A stretch of 64,000 nucleotides of DNA from NCBI GenBank assembly GCA_035760665.1, contig DASTSN010000082.1:1-64000 (forward strand). Reading direction: 5' to 3'. Within the stretch, counting starts at the first letter, position 1, and every line of letters starts with the position of its first letter. The notes under the pieces are model-generated. The model was given only the letters and a program-made list of their open reading frames with translations, searched no databases and was not told the DNA's origin. This stretch comes from DASTSN01 sp035760665 (GTDB lineage: Bacteria > Bacteroidota > Bacteroidia > Chitinophagales > Chitinophagaceae). A program made the position numbers and the translations under genes. This document shows, piece after piece, positions 26,080-34,912 of this stretch.

Positions 26080-27000
26080 ATGAGTGTGACTGTTCAAAAA
26101 ATGCGTGTTCCGGATTTCCGTTTGTCGCCGCGTATCGACCAGGCAGGTGTGGAAGAAAGGGCTGCCCGCTTTACCAAAAGAAGTATAAAAAAAGAAACCA
26201 AGCTCAATGGCCTGAAGCTGGTTTTAAACATGATAGACCTTACAACCCTTGAAGGAAAAGACACCGAAGGGAAAGTAAAACAACTTTGCTATAAAGCAGT
26301 GCATTTACACGATGCCTATCCCGGCTTGCCCACTGTGGCGGCTGTATGTGTGTATCCCTCCATGGTAAAGACGGCTAAAAAAGCACTCGCAGATTCCGGC
26401 GTAAAAGTAGCTTCCGTTGCTACAGCCTTCCCCAGCGGCCAGGCCCCGAAAGATGTAAAAATCAGGGATACAAAATTTGCAGTAGCCAATGGCGCCGATG
26501 AAATTGATATGGTCATCAGCCGTGGTAAATTTCACGAAGGCGAGTACAATTATGTGTATGATGAAATAGCCGCTATTAAAGAAGCCTGCGGCCATGCCCG
26601 TTTAAAAGTAATTTTAGAAACAGGTGAACTGGGCACCTATGATAAGGTTCGGCGTGCCAGCGACATAGCCCTGTACGCAGGTGCGGATTTTATTAAAACC
26701 TCAACCGGTAAAATTCAGCCGGCTGCCACACTACCCGTAACACTGGTAATGCTGGAAGCCATTCGGGATTTTTATTACGATACCGGTAAAATGGTGGGCA
26801 TGAAACCTGCCGGCGGCATTTCAAAATCCAAACTGGCACTGCACTACCTGGTAATGCTGAAGGAAGTGCTGGGTGAAGACTGGCTCAACAATCAACGGTT
26901 TCGTTTTGGTGCAAGCAGCCTGGCCAATGATGTACTGATGCAAATCATGAAAGAAAAAACAGGCTTGTACCAAAGTGCCAACTATTTGAGCGTGGATTAA
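26080..27000 (+). CDS. deoC: Deoxyribose-phosphate aldolase
   Basis: A 306-residue class I aldolase that splits 2-deoxyribose 5-phosphate into glyceraldehyde 3-phosphate and acetaldehyde. The Schiff-base lysine is Lys206 in ADFIKTSTGK. The second active-site lysine is in GMKPAGGIS. The proton-relay Asp lies in NGADEIDMVIS. The N terminus has about 40 residues more than E. coli DeoC, as in the longer bacterial and animal type. ATG 26080 (MSVTVQKMRVP) was chosen over 26035 because a promoter lies between them. It is followed by two aldehyde dehydrogenase genes that could oxidise the acetaldehyde product. Confidence 0.95.
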   Translation: MSVTVQKMRVPDFRLSPRIDQAGVEERAARFTKRSIKKETKLNGLKLVLNMIDLTTLEGKDTEGKVKQLCYKAVHLHDAYPGLPTVAAVCVYPSMVKTAKKALADSGVKVASVATAFPSGQAPKDVKIRDTKFAVANGADEIDMVISRGKFHEGEYNYVYDEIAAIKEACGHARLKVILETGELGTYDKVRRASDIALYAGADFIKTSTGKIQPAATLPVTLVMLEAIRDFYYDTGKMVGMKPAGGISKSKLALHYLVMLKEVLGEDWLNNQRFRFGASSLANDVLMQIMKEKTGLYQSANYLSVD

Positions 27001-27085
27001 TTGCGAATACCATGTGAGCGTTTGATAGAAATAAATGCGATACGACCCAAAATGCCTCAACGATTGACTGATATAAATAAACGAT

Positions 27086-28579
27086 ATGCCGCAACCAATT
27101 TCAAAGAAGAAAAACAATACCCTGAAACTAAAATTTGATACCAGCTGGACCTATGCCCCTGCGCCTGAAAGCAAGGGAGCTGCCACAATCAATCAGCAAT
27201 ATGATTTATTTATCAACGGGCGATGGCAAAAACCTGCCAGTAAAAAATATTTCGATACTATTAACCCGGCGAACGAAGAGAAATTAAGTGAGGTGGCCGA
27301 AGCAAACAGCACCGATGTAAACAAAGCCGTGAATGCAGCAAGGAATGCATATGAGAAGGTATGGAAAAAAATGCCGGCCACCGAAAGAGCCAAATATATT
27401 TTCCGCTTATCCCGCATGATTCAGGAAAAGGCAAGGGAATTAGCCATTATAGAATCGCTGGACGGCGGGAAACCTATCCGTGAAAGCCGGGATTTTGATA
27501 TACCCACAGCAGCTAATCATTTTTTTTACTATGCCGGCTGGGCAGATAAACTGGAGTATGCCTTTCCAAACAAAAAGACTGAACCGTTAGGTGTAGCCGG
27601 GCAGATTATTCCGTGGAATTTCCCGCTGCTGATGGCAGCCTGGAAAATTGCGCCGGCTCTTGCAACAGGTAACACCGTTGTGCTGAAACCGGCCGAAACA
27701 ACGCCGCTGACAGCTTTAAAACTGGCAGAAATTATACAGGAAGCCGACTTGCCACCAGGTGTAGTAAACATTATTACCGGCGCTGGAGACACCGGATCAG
27801 CCCTGGTTCATCATCCCGGCATTGATAAAATTGCATTTACCGGTTCCACCGAAGTGGGAAAAATTATTCAACGGGCGGTTGCCGGCACGCATAAGAAAGT
27901 CACCCTTGAACTCGGCGGTAAGGCAGCAAACATCGTTTTTGAAGATGCCCCTATTGACCAGGCTGTAGAGGGTGTTATCAACGGTATTTATTTTAACCAG
28001 GGTCATGTTTGCTGTGCCGGCTCACGGCTGTATGTACAGGAATCAATTGCCAAGGAATTTATCAGAAAATTAAAAGACCGGATTGCGTCTCTGATCGTGG
28101 GTGACCCACTGGATAAGAATACCGACATCGGCGCCATCAATTCCAAAAAGCAACTGGAAACCATCCGCCAGTACCTGAATATTGGTAAAAAAGAAGGCGC
28201 AGAAATGTATGAAAGCACTTGTGCCCTGCCAGGAAAAGGATTTTGGTGCCGGCCAACCTTCTTTACCAATGTGGCACAAAGCAACCGGATAGCACAGGAA
28301 GAAATTTTCGGACCCGTGCTGGCCATCCTGACATTCCGCACAGATGATGAAGTGATTGAAAAAGCCAACAACTCACCCTACGGCCTGAGCGCCGGGGTTT
28401 GGACGGATAAAGGTTCCAAAATTTTTAATATGACCCGGAGAATGAAAGCAGGCGTCGTTTGGGCTAACACATTTAATAAGTTCGATCCCTCTTCTCCATT
28501 TGGCGGCTACAAAGAAAGCGGCTATGGCAGGGAAGGCGGACTGCACGGATTACAGCCTTATGTAAACCTGGAAGACTAA
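27086..28579 (+). CDS. NAD(P)-dependent aldehyde dehydrogenase
   Basis: A 497-residue complete enzyme. Visible features are the coenzyme-binding IIPWNFPLLMAAWKIAPALATGN, FTGSTEVGK, the general base Glu275 in LELGGKAAN, catalytic Cys309 in FNQGHVCCAGSR, and EEIFGPVLAI plus PFGGYKESGYGREGG at the C terminus. It oxidises an aldehyde to a carboxylate in the cytoplasm. It is 85 bases after deoC and 15 bases before a shorter dehydrogenase-like gene, so acetaldehyde from deoxyribose breakdown is a likely substrate. The first 35 residues are an extra, basic tail, as in the N-terminal half of ALDH16. Confidence 0.94.
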   Translation: MPQPISKKKNNTLKLKFDTSWTYAPAPESKGAATINQQYDLFINGRWQKPASKKYFDTINPANEEKLSEVAEANSTDVNKAVNAARNAYEKVWKKMPATERAKYIFRLSRMIQEKARELAIIESLDGGKPIRESRDFDIPTAANHFFYYAGWADKLEYAFPNKKTEPLGVAGQIIPWNFPLLMAAWKIAPALATGNTVVLKPAETTPLTALKLAEIIQEADLPPGVVNIITGAGDTGSALVHHPGIDKIAFTGSTEVGKIIQRAVAGTHKKVTLELGGKAANIVFEDAPIDQAVEGVINGIYFNQGHVCCAGSRLYVQESIAKEFIRKLKDRIASLIVGDPLDKNTDIGAINSKKQLETIRQYLNIGKKEGAEMYESTCALPGKGFWCRPTFFTNVAQSNRIAQEEIFGPVLAILTFRTDDEVIEKANNSPYGLSAGVWTDKGSKIFNMTRRMKAGVVWANTFNKFDPSSPFGGYKESGYGREGGLHGLQPYVNLED

Positions 28580-28594
28580 AAAGATTAAATCAAA

Positions 28595-29545
28595 ATGGAA
28601 AAGACAATTGAAACTTCAGCGTTACATTACAGCGAAAACGGGCTGAAGAAAAAAAACACTGCAAAGCGGCTGGAAGTTTTAAAGACATACAAAATATACA
28701 TCGGCGGACAATTTCCCCGCACAGAATCCGGCAGGTATTACAAAGCAAAAAATTCAGCCGGAAAGCAATTAGCCAATGTATGCCTCAGTTCACGCAAAGA
28801 TTTTCGGGATGCCGTTGTAGCAGCCAGGGCAGCGTATGGCGGATGGAGTGCACGGCCTGCTTTCAATCGCGGGCAGATATTATACCGCATGGCCGAAATG
28901 CTGGAAGGCCGAAAGGCTCAGTTTATCGAAGAACTGGTACTGCAGGATGCTACCAGGGCAAAAGCAGAAAAGGAGGTGACCATGGCAACCGACCGGCTCA
29001 TTTATTATGCCGGCTGGTGCGATAAATTTCAGCAGCTATACAGCACCGTTAACCCCGTGGCAACATCGCACTTTAATTTTTCCGTTCCGGAACCAACCGG
29101 TGTTGTTGCCATCATTGCCCCACAGGCCGATTCTCTGCTTGGTTTAGTCTCCGTTATTGCTCCGGTTATTGCTGGCGGTAACACCTGCGTAACACTTGCA
29201 GCAGAAACAAAACCACTTTGTGCCGTTACATTTGCCGAAGTGCTCCATTCCTCGGATCTGCCGGGCGGCGTTGTGAATATTTTAACCGGAAGAGTTAACG
29301 AACTGGCTCCGTGGTTTGCCGATCATATGGATGTAAATGCAACCATTTATTGTGAAAACAATTCTTCTATCAGGAAAATGATACAGGAAAAATCGGCCGT
29401 CAACCTAAAACGGGTGACATTTTATGATAAGATAAACTGGTATAGCAGCAAAGGACAGTCGCCATACATGATTATGAACACACAGGAAATAAAAACGACC
29501 TGGCACCCAATTGAAAATATTGCAGGAAGTGGAGCGAGTTATTAA
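28595..29545 (+). CDS. Short, catalytically empty aldehyde dehydrogenase-like protein
   Basis: A 316-residue protein that follows the aldehyde dehydrogenase fold through the N-terminal and coenzyme domain (IYIGGQFPRTESGRYY, LIYYAGWCDKFQQL, EPTGVVAIIAPQ, LPGGVVNILTG) but then ends. It has neither the ELGGK general base nor the catalytic GQxC motif. ALDH16 proteins are single chains of about 800 residues with a normal N-terminal unit and a C-terminal unit missing the catalytic Cys. This gene plus its neighbour (497 + 316 = 813) look like that protein cut in two. It is probably a non-catalytic partner. No frameshift is needed to explain its length. Confidence 0.88.
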   Translation: MEKTIETSALHYSENGLKKKNTAKRLEVLKTYKIYIGGQFPRTESGRYYKAKNSAGKQLANVCLSSRKDFRDAVVAARAAYGGWSARPAFNRGQILYRMAEMLEGRKAQFIEELVLQDATRAKAEKEVTMATDRLIYYAGWCDKFQQLYSTVNPVATSHFNFSVPEPTGVVAIIAPQADSLLGLVSVIAPVIAGGNTCVTLAAETKPLCAVTFAEVLHSSDLPGGVVNILTGRVNELAPWFADHMDVNATIYCENNSSIRKMIQEKSAVNLKRVTFYDKINWYSSKGQSPYMIMNTQEIKTTWHPIENIAGSGASY

Positions 29546-29618
29546 GTAAAAAAAGCTAATACATCAGGCCGTCATCCGCTTGCAATTTTTTAGTATACTT
29601 TTTGATCAACTGTAATCA

Positions 29619-30086
29619 ATGAAAAAGAATATCCTGTTTTGTGCACTATTTTTTTCCTTCGCTTCCTTTGCGCAGGACAGCACCTGGAAAGTTCCGTTTG
29701 ACAGCACAGGTACAATTATGGTACACAAAGACCCCCGCTTAGATGCATTAGTGAAAAAACAAATTGAAATCAATGATATCACCAGCCGCGATGCCAGGAT
29801 GCTGGCAAAAGGTTTTCGTCTCTTGGTTATCAATACCAATGACCGGGACGAGGCAATTGCTGCCAAATCTAAAGTGTATACCTATTTCCCGGAACTGAAG
29901 CCGTACCTCATCTACCAGTCGCCTTACTTCCGGCTGAAAGTAGGGAATTTTAAAGCCCGGAAAGATGCCGAAGCATACCAGGAAAAAATGAACAAATATT
30001 TCCCCAAAGGGGTATTCGTAGTGAATGACATCATTGAAGTAAATGCTGAAACCGATCCGCTGGAGCAGGATGACAACATGCAGTAA
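29619..30086 (+). CDS. Secreted SPOR-domain protein
   Basis: A 155-residue protein with a signal peptide (1-18, cut near SFAQ) and a C-terminal SPOR-like domain (about 66-142; GFRLLVINTNDRDEAIAAKS, FRLKVGNFKARKDAEAYQEKM). SPOR domains bind peptidoglycan stripped of stem peptides, often at division sites, so this is likely a periplasmic cell-wall-binding protein. It has no other domain. It starts 73 bases after the dehydrogenase-like gene and has no clear promoter of its own. Confidence 0.88.
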   Translation: MKKNILFCALFFSFASFAQDSTWKVPFDSTGTIMVHKDPRLDALVKKQIEINDITSRDARMLAKGFRLLVINTNDRDEAIAAKSKVYTYFPELKPYLIYQSPYFRLKVGNFKARKDAEAYQEKMNKYFPKGVFVVNDIIEVNAETDPLEQDDNMQ

Positions 30087-30129
30087 CGTTTATCACTCTC
30101 ACAGGCGTGGCAACCTTTTGACTATTACC

Positions 30130-30159
30130 TTGCAGCCCGCGAAGTATTCTTTATTTTTG
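30130..30159 (+). promoter_or_regulatory. Possible promoter abutting the M20 hydrolase start
   Basis: TTG at 30130-30132, a 19-base spacer, then TATTTTTG at 30152-30159. The ATG of the next gene begins only 4 bases after the box. If it is used, the transcript would have almost no leader. Confidence 0.4.
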
Positions 30160-30163
30160 ATGC

Positions 30164-31348
30164 ATGATAGAGAAGATCAAACTACTGGCCAAACAATACG
30201 CTCCTGATTTTATTGCCATTCGTCATCACCTTCATGCAAACCCCGAATTAAGTTACCAGGAATTTCAAACATCGCAGTTCGTTCAGCAAAAACTGCAAGA
30301 ATATGGAATTCCGTTTGAAATTAAAGCGACCACCGGTGTTGTTGGTTTGCTGAAAGGTAAAAACCCGGAATGCCGCATCATTGCACTGCGGGCAGACATG
30401 GATGCATTGCCGATCATGGAAGAAAATGACGTTCCATATAAATCTACAAAAAACGGCGTAATGCACGCCTGCGGGCACGATGTACACACCACCTGCCTGC
30501 TGGGCGCCGCCAAAATATTACACGAATTAAAGAATGAATGGGAAGGCACCATTAAACTGATCTTTCAACCCGGAGAAGAAAAAAATCCGGGCGGCGCCAG
30601 CCTGATGATCAAGGAAGGTGTGCTGGAAGATCCCAAACCTCAGGCTATTTTTGGGTTACATGTTAATCCGCAACTGGAAACCGGCAAACTGAGTTTCCGC
30701 CCCGGCATGGCAATGGCCAGCGCCGACGAATTATATTTCAGCATCCGGGGCAAAGGAGGTCATGCTGCCGCACCGCATCTTACCATTGATACATTGCTTA
30801 TTGCATCGCATCTGGTTATCGCCTTGCAACAAGTTATCAGCCGTAATTGTGATCCATTCTCCCCATCTGTGCTCTCAATAACATCTATACAGGGTGGACA
30901 TACCACTAATGTCATTCCCAGCGAAGTAAAAATGATGGGGACCTTTCGCGCCACGGATGAAGCATGGCGGGCTAAAGCACATGACCTGATTTATAAAATT
31001 GCTGCTGAGCTCGTTCACTCCATGGGCGGCGAGGTTGACATTCATATCGACAAAGGATACCCAGCTGTCTATAATGATGAAAAATTATACTTGCAGGCCC
31101 GCGACAAGGCTTGCGAGTTTATGGGTGCTGACAAAGTTGAGGTAACAGAAATGCGGATGGGCGCGGAAGACTTTGGGTACTATTCACAGGTAATACCTGG
31201 CTGTTTTTATCGCCTGGGTACTGCCAACAAAATAAAAGGCATTACATCCGGCGTTCATACACCCACATTTAATATTGATGAAAATGCTATTGAAATCGGT
31301 ATAGGCATTATGGCATGGCTGGGGAGTTCTGTTGTGCCAGGTGTTTAA
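30164..31348 (+). CDS. M20D-family amidohydrolase (IAA-amino acid / hippurate hydrolase type)
   Basis: A 394-residue metal-dependent hydrolase. Ligands and family motifs are RADMDALPI, HACGHDVHT (His101, Cys103, His105, Asp106, His108), FQPGEEKNPGGAS with the catalytic Glu, FGLHVNPQL, the dimerisation domain with GKGGHAAAPH, MRMGAEDFGYY, and SGVHTPTFNIDENA near the end. It removes amino acids or acyl groups from N-acyl conjugates; the natural substrate is unknown. No signal peptide, so cytoplasmic. The start must be at 30164, since the next in-frame Met (79) is inside the metal-site motif. A TATTTTTG box ends 4 bases before the ATG. Confidence 0.95.
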   Translation: MIEKIKLLAKQYAPDFIAIRHHLHANPELSYQEFQTSQFVQQKLQEYGIPFEIKATTGVVGLLKGKNPECRIIALRADMDALPIMEENDVPYKSTKNGVMHACGHDVHTTCLLGAAKILHELKNEWEGTIKLIFQPGEEKNPGGASLMIKEGVLEDPKPQAIFGLHVNPQLETGKLSFRPGMAMASADELYFSIRGKGGHAAAPHLTIDTLLIASHLVIALQQVISRNCDPFSPSVLSITSIQGGHTTNVIPSEVKMMGTFRATDEAWRAKAHDLIYKIAAELVHSMGGEVDIHIDKGYPAVYNDEKLYLQARDKACEFMGADKVEVTEMRMGAEDFGYYSQVIPGCFYRLGTANKIKGITSGVHTPTFNIDENAIEIGIGIMAWLGSSVVPGV

Positions 31349-31400
31349 TCGCTTGAATCTTTTTTCCATACAAGCTTTCAGCCACAACTTTTTTTTATGA

Positions 31401-31427
31401 GAAATCCCGGGCCAAGCCCGGGATTTC
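31401..31427. terminator. Perfect 12-bp hairpin between convergent genes
   Basis: GAAATCCCGGGC, loop CAA, GCCCGGGATTTC. It lies between the ends of the M20 gene and the S41 gene. It has no T tract immediately 3' on either strand (eight T lie 5' of it on the plus strand), so it may be a weak terminator or an mRNA-stabilising hairpin. Confidence 0.6.
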
Positions 31428-31453
31428 TTGCACTATATTTAAAATAGCTTGTA

Positions 31454-32812
31454 TCAGAATTTAATACCTGTACCAACTGTTCCCTTAAATGCAGGGGCAC
31501 TCAGGATTGCATTCGCTGCTTTCACCCTTGCATCTTCCACCACTGCCTGTCGGCCTGCCACCCTGAACGAACCAGTGTTGATGTAATGCAGCACGCTGTT
31601 CAGGCAGGCTTCATCGGTATCACCCCAGTCTTTATCCAATCCGTCGGCAACCTGGTTATCAATCGCCAGCCCATTAAAGTAGTTGCCCTGACCCTGGTTG
31701 TTCGTACTGCGGAAAGAAACCGGGAAAATGTACCAATCTCCAACCGGGATAGGGAAAAATCCAACTGGTTTGCCATAGGTGTTATTAGGCCCTACTAACT
31801 TTTCCTGTAAAAATGGTTTCAGGTTATTGATCAGCAGTTCACTGGCAGATGCAGTATTATTACTCACGATAAAGAATATCCGACTCAGGTTTAACGATCC
31901 AAGCTTATTGAAATTTGTCGTCTCGTTATAGGAGCTATACTTGTCATTAAACTGCTCCGCCATCATCAGTTGCCCGTTGGCGGTAGTATTGGCAAGGTAA
32001 TTAGCCAGTTTTTGCTGCACACTTACGTAACCTCCGCCGTTGTAGCGCAAGTCAATGATGACATCACTTACCGACTGTGAGCTAAAGTTGGTAAAAATGC
32101 GGTTAAACTCGTTGTACACCTCGGTTGTATCGCCAAGGAAAGAATTAAACACCATGTAGCCGATCTTACCATTCGTTCCGTTGTACACTGTATCGAGGAA
32201 GATTGGGTGCTCCTGGTAGGTTGCTGCCGTAAGCGTCAAATCAACCGAAGATCCATCCGGCTTTTGAAAGGTAAAAGAAGTAGAGCTGCTGTAAAAAACA
32301 GCATTCACAATGAAATCAGCATTGGAAGTCGTAATATTCGTATTCCCATTAATTTTTGTAATGCGCCAGCCGCGGCGAAGGCCGGCCAGGCCAGCCGGGC
32401 TTTCTCTTTCCACATATTTCACGCGAAGGTCCCCTTCTGCAGGAAAAAACACGCTAAATCCAAAATCCTGCGAAACACCGGAGCTTAGGTTATTCCAGTC
32501 AGTTTGCTTTATTCCAAAACTCCAGCGGTCTACCGGCTTCGAAAATCCAGGTTCATTGCTATAAGCACGGATCGCCTCCATAATTGCATTAGGATCCGAA
32601 TAACTTCTTGCATTAAAGGTGGAGGGAATTTGCAAATACCATAGGTAAATATCTCGGCTGTAAAGCAGCACGGTATCTTTCTGCTTATCGGCCAGGCTTA
32701 CAGTAGTGGTTGTATCTGTAGGCGGAGGTGCCGGTGTTGTGTCACTACTTTTTTTACAGGACGATGCAAAAAAAATTCCTGCCAGGCCGGCAAGAAGAAG
32801 TTTAGTTTTCAT
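31454..32812 (-). CDS. S41-family peptidase lipoprotein
   Basis: A 452-residue protein with a lipoprotein signal (lipobox ASSC, Cys19) and a Thr/Pro-rich linker. A PDZ-like segment is about 120-180 (GFSVFFPAEGDLRVKYVE, AGLRRGWRITKINGN). The C-terminal processing peptidase core follows: IGYMVFNSFLGD, DVIIDLRYNGGGYVSV, the nucleophile Ser in NTASASELLI and a downstream Lys near VGPNNTYGKPVG. It is expected on the outer or inner membrane facing the periplasm. ATG 32812 was taken rather than one three codons upstream because it opens the signal sequence. The substrate is unknown. Confidence 0.92.
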   Translation of the reverse strand: MKTKLLLAGLAGIFFASSCKKSSDTTPAPPPTDTTTTVSLADKQKDTVLLYSRDIYLWYLQIPSTFNARSYSDPNAIMEAIRAYSNEPGFSKPVDRWSFGIKQTDWNNLSSGVSQDFGFSVFFPAEGDLRVKYVERESPAGLAGLRRGWRITKINGNTNITTSNADFIVNAVFYSSSTSFTFQKPDGSSVDLTLTAATYQEHPIFLDTVYNGTNGKIGYMVFNSFLGDTTEVYNEFNRIFTNFSSQSVSDVIIDLRYNGGGYVSVQQKLANYLANTTANGQLMMAEQFNDKYSSYNETTNFNKLGSLNLSRIFFIVSNNTASASELLINNLKPFLQEKLVGPNNTYGKPVGFFPIPVGDWYIFPVSFRSTNNQGQGNYFNGLAIDNQVADGLDKDWGDTDEACLNSVLHYINTGSFRVAGRQAVVEDARVKAANAILSAPAFKGTVGTGIKF

Positions 32813-32974
32813 GTACCGCATATATCAGCAAATTTTTAAGTAAAGTAATTCTAATAAACGGGAAATACCCGTGACCGGATGCTCCAGTGAGCTGTTTTAT
32901 AAAAATTTAACAATTGCCGGTCCAATAAAGTTACATTCCTGCGGATAATTTGCAAAATTCGGAGTTACTGCAAG

Positions 32975-33745
32975 TCACCCTCTTTCTTTTCTGTTTAATA
33001 AATCTAAGAACGCCAATGCGGTAAAACAAACAAAATAGCCGATTGCATTCCATTCATGATTTTGTAACAGCTCCCCGGATTTATTCCGTATGCTCATAAA
33101 TGTTAAGATAGGCGCCGCATAGGGAATTTTGTAAATGTGTTCCCATTGCAGTAATGCAAGGGAGGCAATCAGTAAAGCCAGGCCTATCGCAATCGGAACA
33201 ATAAAGTTTTTAAACCGAAGGCTGAGCCAGTATTGTAAAGCACAAATTCCCAACACAGACACGTATGTTTTAAAACTCCATTTCACCAATGTCAGCCAGT
33301 CTATAGCATGATGAGTGAACGAATACCCTTTGTTAATTACATTGACAGCCAGGGCACTGATGATCATAAAAAAATTAAACAGTAAAAAACAAAACAGTAT
33401 CATGATATGAATGGCCAGGAACTTAGAAAAGAAAATAGCGCCAATTGATTGCGGAGACGCGAAGACTTGTTTCCAGGTATTATTCTTATACTCTATTTGT
33501 GTAATAAGGCTACAGCTTAAAATGACAAACATAGGTAACAGGAAAGGCGCAAGCGATTGCCAGCCCCGCAAAAAATGTCCGGTCCACGGATCCTCGGCAA
33601 GAGCCGGTATAAAGGATTTTGGTTTTAGTGTATACATAAGAAAAAAAATGACCGGCATAAAAGCTGCTCCCAGCACACTCAGCCAGAATGCAGAACTTCG
33701 CCGTGTCTTGATCAATTCCGTTCTTGCAGCAATCAGAAAAGTCAT
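32975..33745 (-). CDS. ABC-2 type transporter permease
   Basis: A 256-residue membrane protein with about six transmembrane segments (near 17-36, 60-80, 105-135, 145-175, 180-205 and 225-245) and the N-terminal AARTELIKTRRSSAFWLS typical of ABC-2 permeases such as those next to bacitracin or lantibiotic-immunity ATPases. Its start overlaps the stop of the ATPase gene by 4 bases (ATGA), so the pair is translationally coupled. The exported substrate cannot be told from sequence. Confidence 0.9.
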   Translation of the reverse strand: MTFLIAARTELIKTRRSSAFWLSVLGAAFMPVIFFLMYTLKPKSFIPALAEDPWTGHFLRGWQSLAPFLLPMFVILSCSLITQIEYKNNTWKQVFASPQSIGAIFFSKFLAIHIMILFCFLLFNFFMIISALAVNVINKGYSFTHHAIDWLTLVKWSFKTYVSVLGICALQYWLSLRFKNFIVPIAIGLALLIASLALLQWEHIYKIPYAAPILTFMSIRNKSGELLQNHEWNAIGYFVCFTALAFLDLLNRKERG

Positions 33746-34659
33746 TGGTCATTACTTGTAATGTCAATAAATAATTGTTCCAGGTCGCTTTGTTTTGTAT
33801 GCAGCGCATAAACATCAATTCCGTTTTCAACGAGCAGCCTGTTGATGACTGCCACCTGCATCCTGTCTTTATATGGCAGCAACAACTTCCCATCTGCCAG
33901 TTGCCCTTCAAATTGGGCAGACAGTAAACTCATTGCGCTTTCCGGATTATTTGTTTCCACTTCCAACACAGCTTTATGGGTTTTCATTTGCTGTAGTTCC
34001 TGCATAGCACCCTGAAAAAGCAACCGCCCTTTATGAATAATACCGACATGCGTAGCCATTTTCTCAACCTCGCTTAGTATATGACTTGACACCAGTATGG
34101 TAGTATGATACGCCTTGTTAAGTTTTTTAATCAGTTCTCTTGTTTCAATAATACCGTTAGGATCCAGGCCGTTTGTCGGTTCGTCAAGAATTAACAGGTC
34201 GGGCTTGTGCAACAAGGCTATAGCAATGGACAGCCGTTGTTTCATTCCCAGGGAAAATTGCTTCGCTTTTTTCCGGCCGGTATTTTCCAGCCCCACAATT
34301 TCTAACACTTCCGCAATCCTGCTTTTTTCGCATTTATAAATCAGCCGGTAGATTTCAAGGTTTTCCTTTGCCGTAAGATGCAGGTACAAAGATGGCTGCT
34401 CAATGAGTGAGCCCAGTCGTTTTAATATGTCAACGCGGTGATGGGATAACTCCCTCCCAAATAATAAAATACTGCCTGACTGATTTTTCAATAACCCCAG
34501 GAGCAAGCGAAGCGTCGTCGTTTTACCGGCGCCGTTAGGCCCAAGAAACCCATAAATACTTCCTGGCAACACCTGTAGGTTTACATTGTCCAGTGTCTTT
34601 CCGCCTGTCTGTGAATACGAAAAATCAAGCTTTTTTGTTTCTATAACGGGTATTTCCAT
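33742..34659 (-). CDS. ABC transporter ATP-binding protein
   Basis: A 305-residue ATPase. Walker A is GPNGAGKT (40-47). The Q loop region is followed by signature FSLGMKQRLSIAIALL, Walker B LLILDEPTNGLDPNG and the switch His in LVSSHILSEVE. A 90-residue C-terminal extension is typical of the bacitracin/gliding (GldA, BcrA) subfamily. It energises export by the overlapping permease. It is divergent from the malic enzyme gene. Confidence 0.95.
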   Translation of the reverse strand: MEIPVIETKKLDFSYSQTGGKTLDNVNLQVLPGSIYGFLGPNGAGKTTTLRLLLGLLKNQSGSILLFGRELSHHRVDILKRLGSLIEQPSLYLHLTAKENLEIYRLIYKCEKSRIAEVLEIVGLENTGRKKAKQFSLGMKQRLSIAIALLHKPDLLILDEPTNGLDPNGIIETRELIKKLNKAYHTTILVSSHILSEVEKMATHVGIIHKGRLLFQGAMQELQQMKTHKAVLEVETNNPESAMSLLSAQFEGQLADGKLLLPYKDRMQVAVINRLLVENGIDVYALHTKQSDLEQLFIDITSNDQ

Positions 34660-34820
34660 ATTCGTGTCAATGAAAACAGTTTTTGAAAATTCTGCGGCTG
34701 CCTCGCTACTACGGAAAGTGGGCCTGGTTCAGGTATTGTCCCGGCATGACATTATCCGTAATTTTCCTGCTTACCCTGCAAAAATAGATGTTCGCTACCC
34801 ACGGTTGCTATTTTTGTAAA

Positions 34821-34848
34821 TTGCATCGCGAACAAACGTTTACTTTTG
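34821..34848 (+). promoter_or_regulatory. Promoter of malic enzyme
   Basis: TACTTTTG at 34841-34848 followed by CC matches TAnnTTTG. TTG at 34821-34823 is 17 bases upstream, and TTTTTG at 34811-34816 is an alternative -33 element. The ATG is 64 bases downstream of the box. Confidence 0.6.
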
Positions 34849-34912
34849 CCGGGCAGCACGCCCTGTAAGTTATTGAAAAAGAAATGGTGCGACAGCAATT
34901 CAAAACATATTT

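Noticed and set aside
31401..31427. The perfect 12-bp hairpin as a phage or transposon end
   Set aside because: No transposase, no target duplication and a position between two convergent gene ends fit a terminator or mRNA-end hairpin better.
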